Of a DNA stretch of 64,000 nucleotides, positions 48,059 to 57,635 are shown one piece after another (the stretch's first letter is position 1; every line of letters starts with the position of its first letter). Both the position numbers and the translations under genes were made by a program. A model generated the notes under the pieces. It did no database searches and was not told where the DNA came from. It saw only the letters and a program-made list of their open reading frames with translations. This DNA comes from Vibrio gazogenes (GTDB lineage: Bacteria > Pseudomonadota > Gammaproteobacteria > Enterobacterales > Vibrionaceae). The stretch covers positions 1,674,001 to 1,738,000 of the forward strand of contig NZ_CP092587.1 in NCBI RefSeq assembly GCF_023920225.1, in the 5' to 3' direction.

Positions 48059-49747
48059 ATGACACCAATCAAGACGAAAATATCACTTTTAGCCTTTTCT
48101 GTATTTGCAGCGACGCAGGCTCATGCTGCTCTTTATCAAATTGTTGAAGTGACGCCCCCCGTTTCTTCAAATAGTTACCAAAGTGCATTTGGTGTCGCAA
48201 TTCAGCCTTCTACGGATGATAGTAATTCAGCCACTAATTTTAATAGTTGTTTTCTCGCGAGCTCGATTGGTGGGACGGCTTGCTCTGGTTTTAATCTTGC
48301 CGGAGAAACACGAATTCAGAAAACAATGGCTGGTGAAGCGGTTGATGGGATCAGCTATCGAGAAGAAGTACCTTTCGGGATAGATAATGCTTTCTCTTAT
48401 GCTCAGACAGAGAATGATTTGAAGAATTATTGTTCGAACGAGTTGCTTTACTCAACTTGTGATGTTTGGGGAGAATCCCATTGGGCGGAGTGGCAGCGAG
48501 AGCTGACCGGTGATAATACTGTTAACGCAATCGCCTTTGTTGAAGGCGGTTCTGTCTTTAGTAGTCAAAATACCGTGATCAACAGCTTAACAACCAGTTC
48601 TAGTCCGATTGGTATTCAACTGTCGACAGGGAATAGCCGTCAGACGGTCACTGCAATTGCTGATGTAACACCGACAGGAACAACATTTGATAAATCCCGA
48701 GCCTGGAAAACCGATGGTACTTTCACTGTTGGGAGTGTATCGAACAATCAAACCAACACTTTTGGTAACTATTACCGTTCTAACGCTGCGATTTGGGGCA
48801 GTAATGGGGTGGTGGTCAAAATTGGTTGGGGATCCGGTGTCAATCAGGAGAAAGATCAGCGCCTTGCTCAAGGCAGTATGCGTGACTTTGTGGTCAAAAA
48901 TGGGAACATTTATGGCGTCGGTTATAATACCTACGACAGCGATAATAATTTTATGAATGCGACAGTCTTTCAGGTGGCTACAGGCAATTATGCGACAGCA
49001 GCATCGTGGAAATCCACTGAGATTAATGACGCAAAGACTGAATCGGGCAGTGATCGAATCTATAGTCATACTGTTTTGACTGCTGTTAATGACAATCTGG
49101 TTGCGATTGGCGAAGCGAAACGGGCGGGAAGCCGGCCATCCGGTGGTGCTGCTGCAAATCGTTTTTTTGTCGTGCCTGATGTCAGTGTCGTATCACCATC
49201 GGCGCAGTTTATCTCTGACAATATTTCGTTTTCCGGTGCTGGTGGCCGTGCGAATGCGATCAATAACTTTAATGAAATTGTTGGTCAGGTCGATACGGAA
49301 TCCAGTCGTGAAAGTAGTGGTAAGCCGCGACGGAAACGTGCGTTTATCTATCCGTATAATGCAACCGGTAGTAACGCCACACGGATGGGCATTTTCGCCA
49401 ACCGTCCTTGGTTACTGGATGATTTGACCAATGGTGGTAATTTCTCTGCGAATAACAACCAATACCGTATTCTCAATGCATCCGATATTAATGATGCCGG
49501 CGTGATTGCTGCAACTGCGATTAAGTGTAGTGGCGGATATGATTCAACCGCTCACAATGCAACATGTGGTAATGGTGGACGGACAGAGACAACGGTTGCG
49601 GTAAAGCTCATCCCGATAGAGAACGCAACCAGCAGTGACATCAGTGCCAGAGGGCAGGAGTCAAATCCAACGAAGCGGAGCGGTGGTGCTTTGGGTAGCG
49701 CAGGTTTGACACTACTGACTCTGCTTTGGTTCCGTCGAAAATGGTGA
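48059..49747 (+). CDS. DUF3466 family exported protein with GlyGly-CTERM tail
   Basis: The 562-residue protein has a signal peptide (about 1-23, cleaved after THAHA-type residues QAHA). A long Asn/Ser-rich extracytoplasmic region follows, with repeated HAF-like strands (GVGYNTYDSDN, AINNFNEIVGQVD, ASDINDAGVIAATA). The C-terminus has a GG-containing motif (RSGGALGSAG), a hydrophobic helix and RRKW, which is the GlyGly-CTERM signal processed by rhombosortase and tied to type II secretion. Its function is unknown. It follows uup by 2 bp and is probably co-transcribed. A decayed second copy exists at 56.4 kb. Confidence 0.85.
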   Translation: MTPIKTKISLLAFSVFAATQAHAALYQIVEVTPPVSSNSYQSAFGVAIQPSTDDSNSATNFNSCFLASSIGGTACSGFNLAGETRIQKTMAGEAVDGISYREEVPFGIDNAFSYAQTENDLKNYCSNELLYSTCDVWGESHWAEWQRELTGDNTVNAIAFVEGGSVFSSQNTVINSLTTSSSPIGIQLSTGNSRQTVTAIADVTPTGTTFDKSRAWKTDGTFTVGSVSNNQTNTFGNYYRSNAAIWGSNGVVVKIGWGSGVNQEKDQRLAQGSMRDFVVKNGNIYGVGYNTYDSDNNFMNATVFQVATGNYATAASWKSTEINDAKTESGSDRIYSHTVLTAVNDNLVAIGEAKRAGSRPSGGAAANRFFVVPDVSVVSPSAQFISDNISFSGAGGRANAINNFNEIVGQVDTESSRESSGKPRRKRAFIYPYNATGSNATRMGIFANRPWLLDDLTNGGNFSANNNQYRILNASDINDAGVIAATAIKCSGGYDSTAHNATCGNGGRTETTVAVKLIPIENATSSDISARGQESNPTKRSGGALGSAGLTLLTLLWFRRKW

Positions 49748-49919
49748 GTTTTGTCAATAATTGGAATGAGTCACAGATTTAGATTTGCACCTATTTTGGC
49801 CTCTTTTTATGCTTGAGTCTGATTCCTAATTGAGCGATTCTTAGAGGTGTGGTCATAAAAAAGCCACATCGTTGTAACAGTTATCAGTTAATGAATCGTT
49901 AATGTATGAGGACTTTACT

Positions 49920-50093
49920 ATGAAGAGACAAAAGCGGGATCGTCTGGGAAGAGCACAGTCTCAGGGGTACAAAGCAGGGTTAAATGGTCGTTCTGTGGAG
50001 GAGTGCCCTTACCAACAGATGGATGTTCGCTCCTATTGGATGGGCGGTTGGCGCGAAGCCAGAGATGACAAGAATGCAGGTCTCTATAAATAA
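49920..50093 (+). CDS. rmf: Ribosome modulation factor
   Basis: The 57-residue basic protein (MKRQKRDRLGRAQSQGYKAG) is RMF, which pairs 70S ribosomes into inactive 100S dimers in stationary phase. I start at the ATG preceded by TGAGGA; the frame open from 49902 adds six residues. It has a terminator 28 bp downstream and is convergent with fabA, the same neighbour as in E. coli. Confidence 0.94.
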   Translation: MKRQKRDRLGRAQSQGYKAGLNGRSVEECPYQQMDVRSYWMGGWREARDDKNAGLYK

Positions 50094-50120
50094 CGAAACA
50101 TTCCACATACACTGAGAAGT

Positions 50121-50146
50121 AGCCCCTGTAGACAGGGGCTTTATTA
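50121..50146 (+). terminator. Terminator of rmf
   Basis: AGCCCCTGT and ACAGGGGCT form a perfect 9-bp stem with a 2-nt loop, followed by TTATT. Confidence 0.88.
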
Positions 50147-50183
50147 TATACTTCTCATGCACTATAACTAATTTGTTTAGATA

Positions 50184-50210
50184 AACAAAAAACGGTCCGT
50201 TCACGAACCG
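50184..50210 (-). terminator. Terminator of fabA
   Basis: On the minus strand CGGTTCG and CGGACCG pair (one G-T wobble) around TGAA, followed by TTTTTTG. It lies 18 bp beyond the fabA stop. Confidence 0.8.
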
Positions 50211-50227
50211 CTTATATTAAATAATAA

Positions 50228-50746
50228 TTAAAAAGTTGATGTATCTTGGAACAGGCCAACTTTCAGATCCTTGGCCACATAAATTTCTTTACCATCAACT
50301 AATACTCTACCATCCGCGACACCCATAACCAGTTTACGGTTGACGACACGCTTCATGTTAATTTCGTAAGTGACTTTTTTCGCCGTTGGCAGAATTTGAC
50401 CGGTAAATTTCACTTCACCGACACCTAAAGCTCTGCCTTTACCTTTGCCGCCAACCCAGCCGAGGAAGAAGCCGACAAGTTGCCACATCGCATCGAGTCC
50501 TAGACAGCCGGGCATCACTGGATCACCAGGAAAATGGCAGTCAAAAAACCATAGATCAGGAGTAATATCAAGCTCAGCCAGAATCAAACCTTTACCAAAT
50601 TCACCTTCTGTCTCAGACATCTTGGTTACACGATCCATCATTAACATATTGGGAGCTGGTAATTGTGGATATCCTGGCCCAAAGAGTTCGCCTCTGCTTG
50701 ATGCCAGAAGGTCGTCACGATTATAAGACTCACGTTTATTTTGCAT
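50228..50746 (-). CDS. fabA: 3-hydroxyacyl-ACP dehydratase/isomerase FabA
   Basis: The 172-residue bifunctional enzyme dehydrates beta-hydroxydecanoyl-ACP and isomerises trans-2 to cis-3-decenoyl-ACP, starting unsaturated fatty-acid synthesis. The catalytic histidine lies in [20 protein letters not shown] (about H71), with the aspartate in the same helix (GLDAM). GGAG is 9 nt before the ATG. It lies 65 bp downstream of lonH on the same strand. Confidence 0.95.
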   Translation of the reverse strand: MQNKRESYNRDDLLASSRGELFGPGYPQLPAPNMLMMDRVTKMSETEGEFGKGLILAELDITPDLWFFDCHFPGDPVMPGCLGLDAMWQLVGFFLGWVGGKGKGRALGVGEVKFTGQILPTAKKVTYEINMKRVVNRKLVMGVADGRVLVDGKEIYVAKDLKVGLFQDTSTF

Positions 50747-50811
50747 TATTTATTACTCCAAATATCAACAGCGAGCATGTTAGTGAAGCGGTGTATGTGA
50801 AACAACTCCGA

Positions 50812-52500
50812 TCAGTAAAAATTCAGTCTATTTTTGAGTTTTTCCCATAAACTTTCCGGATTTTCTTCACGCTCGAATAATTCAATTCTTTCAGCTATTT
50901 TTTCAAGAACACTATTTTTTTCAAAGCCACTATCTTTGCTTAGGGCTGCATCTGTATCTTTTCGACGAAAGGGTTTTCCCATGAGGATAGGAATCGCTTC
51001 ATCAACGGTTGATACGGGCCAGATATGGAACTCTCCGGCTTGTATACTACTTACCAGCGTGTGGTGAAGTGCCAAATTCCTTAAATTGGTTTTAGGGAGA
51101 ACGACACCTTGTTTGCCTGTTAGTCCTTGATGACAACAAACATGGTAAAATCCTTCAATTTTTTCATTTAAACCACCGACAGCCTGAACTCTGCCAAATT
51201 GATCCACCGCACCAGTCACTGCAATCTGTTGATCAATGGCGATGTTTGACAATGCACTCACCAATGAACAGACTTCAGCTAAAGAAGCGCTGTCACCATC
51301 GACCTCACTATATGATTGTTCAAATACAACCGATGCAGAATAGGGCAATGGCGCATTTAATTCCAGAGCACTGCTGACAAATGCCTGCATAATCATCATG
51401 CCTTTCGCGTGAAGGTTACCACCTAAGTCTACTTTACGCTCGACGTCACTGATATCCCCATCACCAAAGTGAACGACACATGAAATACGAGCGGGTTCTC
51501 CGTAAGAGAAAGGATGTCCTGCAATATCAATCACAGTTAGCCCATTAACCTGACCGACTTGTTTCCCCTGTGTTTCAATTAATACCTGGCCATTGAGAAT
51601 ATCACTCAGTGCACGCTCAGGCAGATAACTTTCGCGATAATAGCGTTTATCCAACGCAGACTGAATATGGTGAGACTCAATCGTGCTATTGCCAGCTTCA
51701 ATAGTCGCTTCTTCCAACAAAGTTCGGTGCCAGAATAAACACAGCGGAATATATTGCTGGTCTTCAGTTTGACGGACGCCGGCTGTCAACAATAACCGAA
51801 CAGCGTCTTCCGCAAGATCCGGATAACAATAAGTTTGCAGCAACCATTTCAAATAAGCGAAATAGTGAGCAAGGGTGTCCGGCTCAATTTTCATCTCCAG
51901 CTCAATCTCAGTATAAAGAGATAAACCACTACGGATATCGTCATCAATATAATCGACTGTTGCCAACTGTTCGCGATCGCCAGATAAAATCAGTTTAATA
52001 TCGTAACGTTTTGTCCATTCATACTGGAGTGGTGATTTCTCATCACAGTTCAATGCCGAGACTTCTTCACCAAGTAAAACACTTTTCAGAATCGGCCAGC
52101 TAGCGGCATTTTTGATTAGCCAGTTAGGAGAGATAATCAAATAACCGCCATCAGCTTTATCGAGCAAACCGGAAATTTCGCTGACAAGGTGCCCATTATC
52201 TGCTTTGACCGTGGTAAACATGTACTTTTTTTCCAGAGACTCACTGGTGATCACCGGTATATTCTCTGGAAGTAGGGCTGAGAGACTATTCTGGATGATA
52301 TGGCGATAAACTGAATTGTCAGGTGCATGGATAATCAATAAACGGCTCAGTCCTGTCAGCTCGGTAAAACGACGCAGTGTCGATTGGAGTCGAGGCTGGG
52401 TTGACATAAAATCAGCGGGTTGAATCGATGGGTATTGTGCGAATTGTGTGCTGTAGTCGTCGAACTGAGGCGTTACAAGGCGCCATATATCATTTGTCAT
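50812..52500 (-). CDS. lonH: Lon-family (S16) protease LonH
   Basis: The 562-residue protein is the YcbZ/LonH type found beside fabA and matP. The C-terminal S16 peptidase has the catalytic serine in DGDSASLAEVCSL and the lysine in GLNEKIEGFY. In the N-terminal half the expected Walker A is degenerate (HAPDNSVYRHII, without GK-S/T), so ATP-driven unfolding is doubtful; it may act on unfolded or regulatory substrates. Length is close to E. coli YcbZ (586). It may share a transcript with fabA. Confidence 0.88.
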   Translation of the reverse strand: MTNDIWRLVTPQFDDYSTQFAQYPSIQPADFMSTQPRLQSTLRRFTELTGLSRLLIIHAPDNSVYRHIIQNSLSALLPENIPVITSESLEKKYMFTTVKADNGHLVSEISGLLDKADGGYLIISPNWLIKNAASWPILKSVLLGEEVSALNCDEKSPLQYEWTKRYDIKLILSGDREQLATVDYIDDDIRSGLSLYTEIELEMKIEPDTLAHYFAYLKWLLQTYCYPDLAEDAVRLLLTAGVRQTEDQQYIPLCLFWHRTLLEEATIEAGNSTIESHHIQSALDKRYYRESYLPERALSDILNGQVLIETQGKQVGQVNGLTVIDIAGHPFSYGEPARISCVVHFGDGDISDVERKVDLGGNLHAKGMMIMQAFVSSALELNAPLPYSASVVFEQSYSEVDGDSASLAEVCSLVSALSNIAIDQQIAVTGAVDQFGRVQAVGGLNEKIEGFYHVCCHQGLTGKQGVVLPKTNLRNLALHHTLVSSIQAGEFHIWPVSTVDEAIPILMGKPFRRKDTDAALSKDSGFEKNSVLEKIAERIELFEREENPESLWEKLKNRLNFY

Positions 52501-52665
52501 TGCATATTCGATATGAATTAAAAGATGAAAGATTATATAGAAAAAGTTACTTGGAAAACAGATTCACATCTCATTGATCAATGATCTATTTGCAGATATT
52601 CATATCATGGGTTACGCTGTCACTGCATCTAAGCTCATTCTGCATAAGACAATAGGTTATCCCAA

Positions 52666-53115
52666 ATGAAATACCAGCAACTTGAAAATCTGGAATGTGG
52701 ATGGAAATGGCAATACCTTATGGACCGCTATAAAGATGGGGTTCAGATTACTCGCCACATCGATAGTAGTGAGATTGATCATGCCATTGCATTATTGAGT
52801 CAGATTGAACATGAGCCTATCCATGTCTTGGAGTGGATCGAACAACATATGTCATCTGAACTGGATAACAAACTGAAACAGGCGATTCGGGCAAAACGGA
52901 AAAGGCACTATAATGCTGAACAGATTCATACTCGAAAGAAATCAATTGATTTGGATTATCGCGTATGGGAAAAACTGTCTTTTCGTGCGAATGAACTAGG
53001 ATGTACCTTATCTGAAGCGATTGAATACTTACTCAGCGAAGCTTCCAAAACTGAAAAAACGAGTCAGAAAATGAGTTCACTGAAAGAAGATTTAAATCGA
53101 TTACTATCTGAATAA
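52666..53115 (+). CDS. matP: Macrodomain Ter protein MatP
   Basis: The 149-residue DNA-binding protein condenses the replication terminus macrodomain by binding matS sites. It has the N-terminal helical bundle (QLENLECGWKWQYLM), the ribbon-helix-helix (KSIDLDYRVWEKLSFRANEL) and a C-terminal coiled coil. It is divergent from lonH, as in E. coli. Its presence does not by itself place this window in the Ter region. Confidence 0.94.
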   Translation: MKYQQLENLECGWKWQYLMDRYKDGVQITRHIDSSEIDHAIALLSQIEHEPIHVLEWIEQHMSSELDNKLKQAIRAKRKRHYNAEQIHTRKKSIDLDYRVWEKLSFRANELGCTLSEAIEYLLSEASKTEKTSQKMSSLKEDLNRLLSE

Positions 53116-53130
53116 TCAAGGGGTTATATT

Positions 53131-53448
53131 ATGATGTACATCATAATCATTGCAGCTATTGTGATTTTCTGGTTGCTTGTTCTTGATCGGCCTGTGTTGT
53201 ATGTTCATTTTAAAAAAGGTCAGTTGGTTAAAGTCAAAGGTCATTTGCCAGTGACGTTGAAACACAATCTGACAGAAATTGGCCATCATTCTCCATTTGA
53301 TGGATATCTGAAAGCCTACCAGCGTAGAGAGGGGATTCGGCTCAAATTTTCTCCGTCGGTACCGAAGAGTATTCAGCAGCGGGTTCGTAATGTTTTTCCT
53401 TTCAGTGGGCTGAAAAAATCGGATAGTCATCAAAAAAGCAAACGCTAG
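53131..53448 (+). CDS. DUF3634 family membrane-anchored protein
   Basis: The product is 105 residues, or 104 if the second of two adjacent ATGs is used. One N-terminal helix (MYIIIIAAIVIFWLLVL) is followed by a basic cytoplasmic part (VHFKKGQLVKVKGHLP, GIRLKFSPSVPKSIQQRVRN). It fits the DUF3634 family of Vibrionaceae, which has no known function. It begins 15 bp after matP. Confidence 0.75.
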   Translation: MMYIIIIAAIVIFWLLVLDRPVLYVHFKKGQLVKVKGHLPVTLKHNLTEIGHHSPFDGYLKAYQRREGIRLKFSPSVPKSIQQRVRNVFPFSGLKKSDSHQKSKR

Positions 53449-53533
53449 ATTCGATAAACCTAACCTTTGTTTGCAATTCGTTGATTATGAGCTAGATTTT
53501 ATACTGTTTAAGTCAAGGAATAAGAACAATGTC

Positions 53534-55354
53534 ATGGTCCAGTCTAAAACATATACGAAGTTCATTTACTTCACCTTCTGGGGCACTATCTCGATAGCCT
53601 CTATATCCTTGATTCTGATTATGTTTCAGAATCAAAAAGATGCTACTGCAGACAATCGTGCGCAGCTTTTCTTTTCTAGTGCTGAACAATACTCTGATCT
53701 TTATGTAAGACTCATAAAAAGCTCGCTTCAGGCGATCCAAAAGAGCGAGGCTGTTCATGATTATCTAATCAATTCAGAGTCTAGTCATCAGTTGTCACTT
53801 CGTTATATGATTCAACAACTTACACGAACTTTTCCCGAGATTGAACAACTGGATATTCTGAACGGAAACGGAAGTTCATTGCTCCGTTTTATGAAGACGG
53901 TCGCGCTAAACACTCAAATAGATTTTTTACCGTCTGATCAGAAACCTATTTCCCCTAATTTTCGTCAATTACTTAAAGTTAAGCCGAATGAGATTTGGTT
54001 TTCTCAGATAACGCAACAATCCAGTCTCATAAAAGCGCAAAGAGTGATGCTTCAGGCCGGCTTACCGATTTTCATGAACAAAAGATTGATTGGTGCACTT
54101 GTTGTCAACCTTGATATGACCGAGTTTTTACAGCATATCTTTTCTCAGTCGGATGCCGATATTTACTTGTTGGATAAACACGGTCTGATTTTGTATGCGA
54201 ATCGAATCCCAAACAATTCAAATACTGATTACCGTCATACGTCATTACCAATGACTTTAGCGATGTGGAAAGCATCCGGATTTTCTACGTTTGGTTTATC
54301 TCATCTAATCCCCAGCCATGATGAGTTGACTCTGGCATACAGAATGGGCGGCGATAAGTTTTATCGTGCAGGCCACAAAAGCCTGTTATTGATTGTGGTG
54401 ATGGTTATGGACGCTTTTTCAGTAACGCTCGGAACTTTGCTTGTGTGGCACGCCATTTATCGTAAGATAATGTTCAGTAAATTGTTTGTTGAGAATCAGG
54501 CAAGTCTCAATGTCATCGACCAATATATCCCAGTCATTTTCACTGATAAGCAGGGCCGAATTCGGCGTTGTAATGATGCTTTTTTAAAATTAACGGGTTA
54601 TGAGAAGAATGAGTTACTCGGACAGTCTTACGGCATGCTCAGCGATCCTCATGTGATGAATCAGGTGCCTTTTTCAATGTTTAGAACACTGTTACCTGGT
54701 AAGCAGTGGCAAGGAGAACTCCATAGTCGGACAAGAAATGGGGCTGAGTTATGGTTACATACATCCATTATACCGAGGTTTGATAAACGCCAGAATCTGA
54801 TTGGATATATGGCTATCTTTTCCGATAGAACAGACCGTAAGCAAGTCGAGCGAATCGCTGAAAGAGATCCATTGACCGGCATTTATAATCGAATGAAACT
54901 CGATGAATTAATGAGAAAACAACTTAATCTGTCAGAGAAATCAGGTTATGAATTTGCCATTATTCTGATTGATATCGATTATTTCAAAGCTATCAATGAT
55001 GAATATGGCCATCTGGTTGGTGATAATACTTTGATTGAAGTCACTTGCTTGCTGCAACAATCTCTCAATAAGCCGGATGAAATCGGCCGTTGGGGTGGTG
55101 AGGAGTTTGTTGTAATTTGTCCTCAATCGAACTATTTAGAAGCGTTTCATCTTGCCAAGAAACTTTGCAATATTGTCTCTCAACATCGCTTTAGACAGAC
55201 TGGTCAAGTGACCATTAGTTTAGGCGTTAGCTCATCGCTTGGAAAATGCTCGATTGCAGAATTATTGAATGAAGCAGATCAGGGATTGTATGAAGCTAAA
55301 GATCGTGGACGTTGTCAGGTTGTTGGACGTTTGAATGATGGTCAACCAGCATAG
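53534..55354 (+). CDS. Membrane diguanylate cyclase with Cache-like sensor, PAS and GGDEF domains
   Basis: The product has 606 residues from the ATG at 53534; the frame opens at a TTG at 53471 with no ribosome site. Membrane helices at about 10-29 and 282-305 flank a periplasmic Cache-like sensor. A PAS domain (IPVIFTDKQGRIRRCNDAFL) and a GGDEF domain follow, with RDPLTGIYNR and the active site RWGGEEF, so cyclic di-GMP synthesis is predicted. The inhibitory RxxD site is changed to NKPD, so product inhibition is probably lost. It is the last core gene before the relic-rich region. Confidence 0.88.
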   Translation: MVQSKTYTKFIYFTFWGTISIASISLILIMFQNQKDATADNRAQLFFSSAEQYSDLYVRLIKSSLQAIQKSEAVHDYLINSESSHQLSLRYMIQQLTRTFPEIEQLDILNGNGSSLLRFMKTVALNTQIDFLPSDQKPISPNFRQLLKVKPNEIWFSQITQQSSLIKAQRVMLQAGLPIFMNKRLIGALVVNLDMTEFLQHIFSQSDADIYLLDKHGLILYANRIPNNSNTDYRHTSLPMTLAMWKASGFSTFGLSHLIPSHDELTLAYRMGGDKFYRAGHKSLLLIVVMVMDAFSVTLGTLLVWHAIYRKIMFSKLFVENQASLNVIDQYIPVIFTDKQGRIRRCNDAFLKLTGYEKNELLGQSYGMLSDPHVMNQVPFSMFRTLLPGKQWQGELHSRTRNGAELWLHTSIIPRFDKRQNLIGYMAIFSDRTDRKQVERIAERDPLTGIYNRMKLDELMRKQLNLSEKSGYEFAIILIDIDYFKAINDEYGHLVGDNTLIEVTCLLQQSLNKPDEIGRWGGEEFVVICPQSNYLEAFHLAKKLCNIVSQHRFRQTGQVTISLGVSSSLGKCSIAELLNEADQGLYEAKDRGRCQVVGRLNDGQPA

Positions 55355-55497
55355 GCTTCAAACTTTCAAGAGTATTGAATTATGCTGATTTGAAAATTGG
55401 GTTTCATCAAAAACACCATACAATCTAATGCACTATAACTAGTTTATTAAGACAATCAAAAATAATCCATATCTCCAAGACAAAATAGATAAAAGAC
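55355..55497. other. Intergenic segment with a short repeat also found near fabA
   Basis: The 13-mer ATGCACTATAACT at 55428-55440 and part of the following 20 bases recur at 50157-50188 in the rmf-fabA spacer. No gene or T-rich terminator was recognised after the diguanylate cyclase. Confidence 0.4.
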
Positions 55498-55995
55498 CTA
55501 ATCAACTACAGAATCAGTATGTCTGAGGGGAAACTTGAGCTTTTCCTGATTAACACGAAAAATCGAGTGTTTATCGCTGTAGAATGCGATAGGTTTCCCG
55601 TGGCTGTTCAGGTATTCCCGCGTAGCTACCATGTAGTCAAAGGAAGATTCGATCTCGCTAAAGCGGAGATTATTCATTAATCGACTGGTCGCATCGTCCA
55701 TAAAGACCAGGAGAAAGCTTAGGGCTGCGTCCTTCAAACCCAGTCGTGGTGAGAGCCGTCAATCTGTACGAGTTCACCCAGACAATCACGACGGTAACGA
55801 GGCTGATAAACACGAGATTTACGCTGTGAGTGTGGCACCCAAAGACCATCTGTGATCATCCATTGAGAAGCATCTCTGAAGAAACATTGAGGTTATGATG
55901 TTCAGAGAGTTTTTCTAATGCAAACACTTGGCTAAGTGGACGTCTGTTAAAACTTTAAATCGTAGAATGTCTCGGTCGCTCATTGGAATTAGCAT
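55498..55995 (-). pseudogene. Decayed ISNCY-type transposase
   Basis: Read on the minus strand, the remnant begins MLIPMSDRDILRFKVLTDV. It then lacks roughly 100 residues and resumes in ALEKLSEHHNLNVS, QWMITDGLWVPHSQRK, QIDGSHHDW, LLVFMDDATSR and GKPIAFYSDKHSIFRVN, after which it is cut. The DGSHHDW and YSDKHSIFRVN blocks carry the first two acidic residues of the DDE core as known in ISNCY (IS1202-like) transposases. At least three frameshifts and one internal deletion are visible. No terminal inverted repeats were found. Confidence 0.8.
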
Positions 55996-56316
55996 CGGTT
56001 TGGGTCCTCAAGCGAATGGAAGTCCATTAAGCATAAGAGGACATTTCTAAATAGCCCAAACCGAACATTACTAAATTGCTCTAACAATTTAAGTGCGTAT
56101 TATATATATTATGTTAAATAAGATAGTTAAGGCAATTCAGTGCGTTAACTCTTCCTATCCCCTTACGAGCTTTTGGAGAAGCAAACAAACGAGTTTAGAC
56201 GTATTTACCACACCTCTAAGTCTCTGTCTCTCTTTGTTCATGTCATGTCCATTGTATCCTCGTTATTCGGTTAGAAATCACCCATTGCTACTAATTTAAC
56301 TAGAGGTCTCGCGTTT

Positions 56317-56457
56317 CTTCATTAAAGTAGCTGATCGCATTGGCATGATTATCTATACAGGAAAACGAAATATTGTCAGAGACAAACAGCGTCGACGGTG
56401 ATGCGACAAAATGTTCTGCTTACCCAATCGTAACCAGATTATCGTTAAAACGGCAGC
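56317..56457 (-). pseudogene. Fragment of a second DUF3466 gene
   Basis: On the minus strand about 140 bp aligns with 49081-49275 of the intact DUF3466 gene. TCTCTGACAATATTTCGTTT is identical, and GATAATCTGGTTACGATTGG and GCGATCAGCTACTTTAATGA differ from the gene by one to three bases. About 55 bp is deleted internally and the frame is broken (stop after VTIG). It is therefore a relic of a paralogue, not an active gene. Confidence 0.7.
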
Positions 56458-57557
56458 TAACGATATCATTACTCGCTTCGATAAGAGACTTTAGGGACGT
56501 CGATAGTTCGTTAATATCCATACCGGACTCGTTCTTAAATACCATTCTAAATACATTTTACATTAGCAAATGTTTATAATATTCACCTTGAGATTCGCAA
56601 CCTCATTTAGAGCAATCATTTTAAAACAATTGGAGTAATTACTCGACAAAATAAACCTCAACGCTTCAATCTAAATAATAGTCATTAATTTATTTCAATA
56701 ATCAAATTAGATTTAAATTCCAACGCCAATCTTTAAAGGGTTATTCTTTATCTATCAATCACTTACTTGATAAAGTGAAATGATATCACATCTATTCTGA
56801 TAGAAATGTTGATTAATTTTGATGGGCATGATTCCTTGAAATCATGGCAAGCACAAATTTTCACATGAGTAAAATTTTACAAAATGAATGTCTTCATCTA
56901 CACTCCAATTGTTAAAGTATAAACTCTATTTTATTTTTTACATTTCTATTAATTAATAGCTAATGTAGTAAGATATAAATCAAAAAAATGAAATAAATCC
57001 TCCCTTCTCTTGAACTAAAAGTCATAATTTTTAGTTACTAACATTTTGAGAAGTACATCTCATGTTGAAATTTTAAATAAATATTTTCAAATATGGAATG
57101 ATAATCCTATCATATTGATTTTTATTGAAAATGATTACTGAGCAATTGTTGAGTAATTATTCTATTCTACATTTTAATCTTGATAGCCCCTCTGATTGTA
57201 TGGTAACTATTTACACAGAAAATAAAAATCTAATCAAATAATACCCTTTGACTTAAAAGTTTAATCTTTTTAATTTATAAAATAATACAACGAGCCATCA
57301 CGACTGAATGGTCGATATAAAAACAAATTTTTAGGTATAGTGTAAAAACAGCAATATACATATTTATCAATAAATATTTTTTGAAAGAATAATTATAACA
57401 ACGTCAGGGCTAGGCACGGAAATTTTATTTTATCAGCAGTATAAAGACGCCACTAATATCATCTATATCAATAGGTGTGAGTTGTGTTCTATCTGTAAAT
57501 AGAGTTTTTGAATATAACGAACTAGATATAACCAGAATCACTCTTTTCAATGGTTAT

Positions 57558-57572
57558 AGACTGTAACAGTCT
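57558..57572. promoter_or_regulatory. 15-bp palindrome upstream of pigB
   Basis: AGACTGT-A-ACAGTCT is a perfect dyad about 120 bp before the pigB start. It has operator size and no T-run. The regulator is unknown. Confidence 0.35.
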
Positions 57573-57635
57573 GTGACTTTTAGAAATAGATAATTTCTGG
57601 GAAAGTAAGTTACCTGCCCGATGAGTTGTCCGCTT

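Noticed and set aside
56093..56299. 68-codon plus-strand frame near the IS remnant
   Set aside because: No ribosome site, serine/leucine-rich chance composition in AT-rich DNA, no family resemblance. A 14-mer shared with the rmf upstream region is within chance for a window of this size.
56373..56579. 68-codon plus-strand frame in the AT-rich desert
   Set aside because: It is the complementary strand of the DUF3466 relic, has no ribosome site and shows no protein-like composition.
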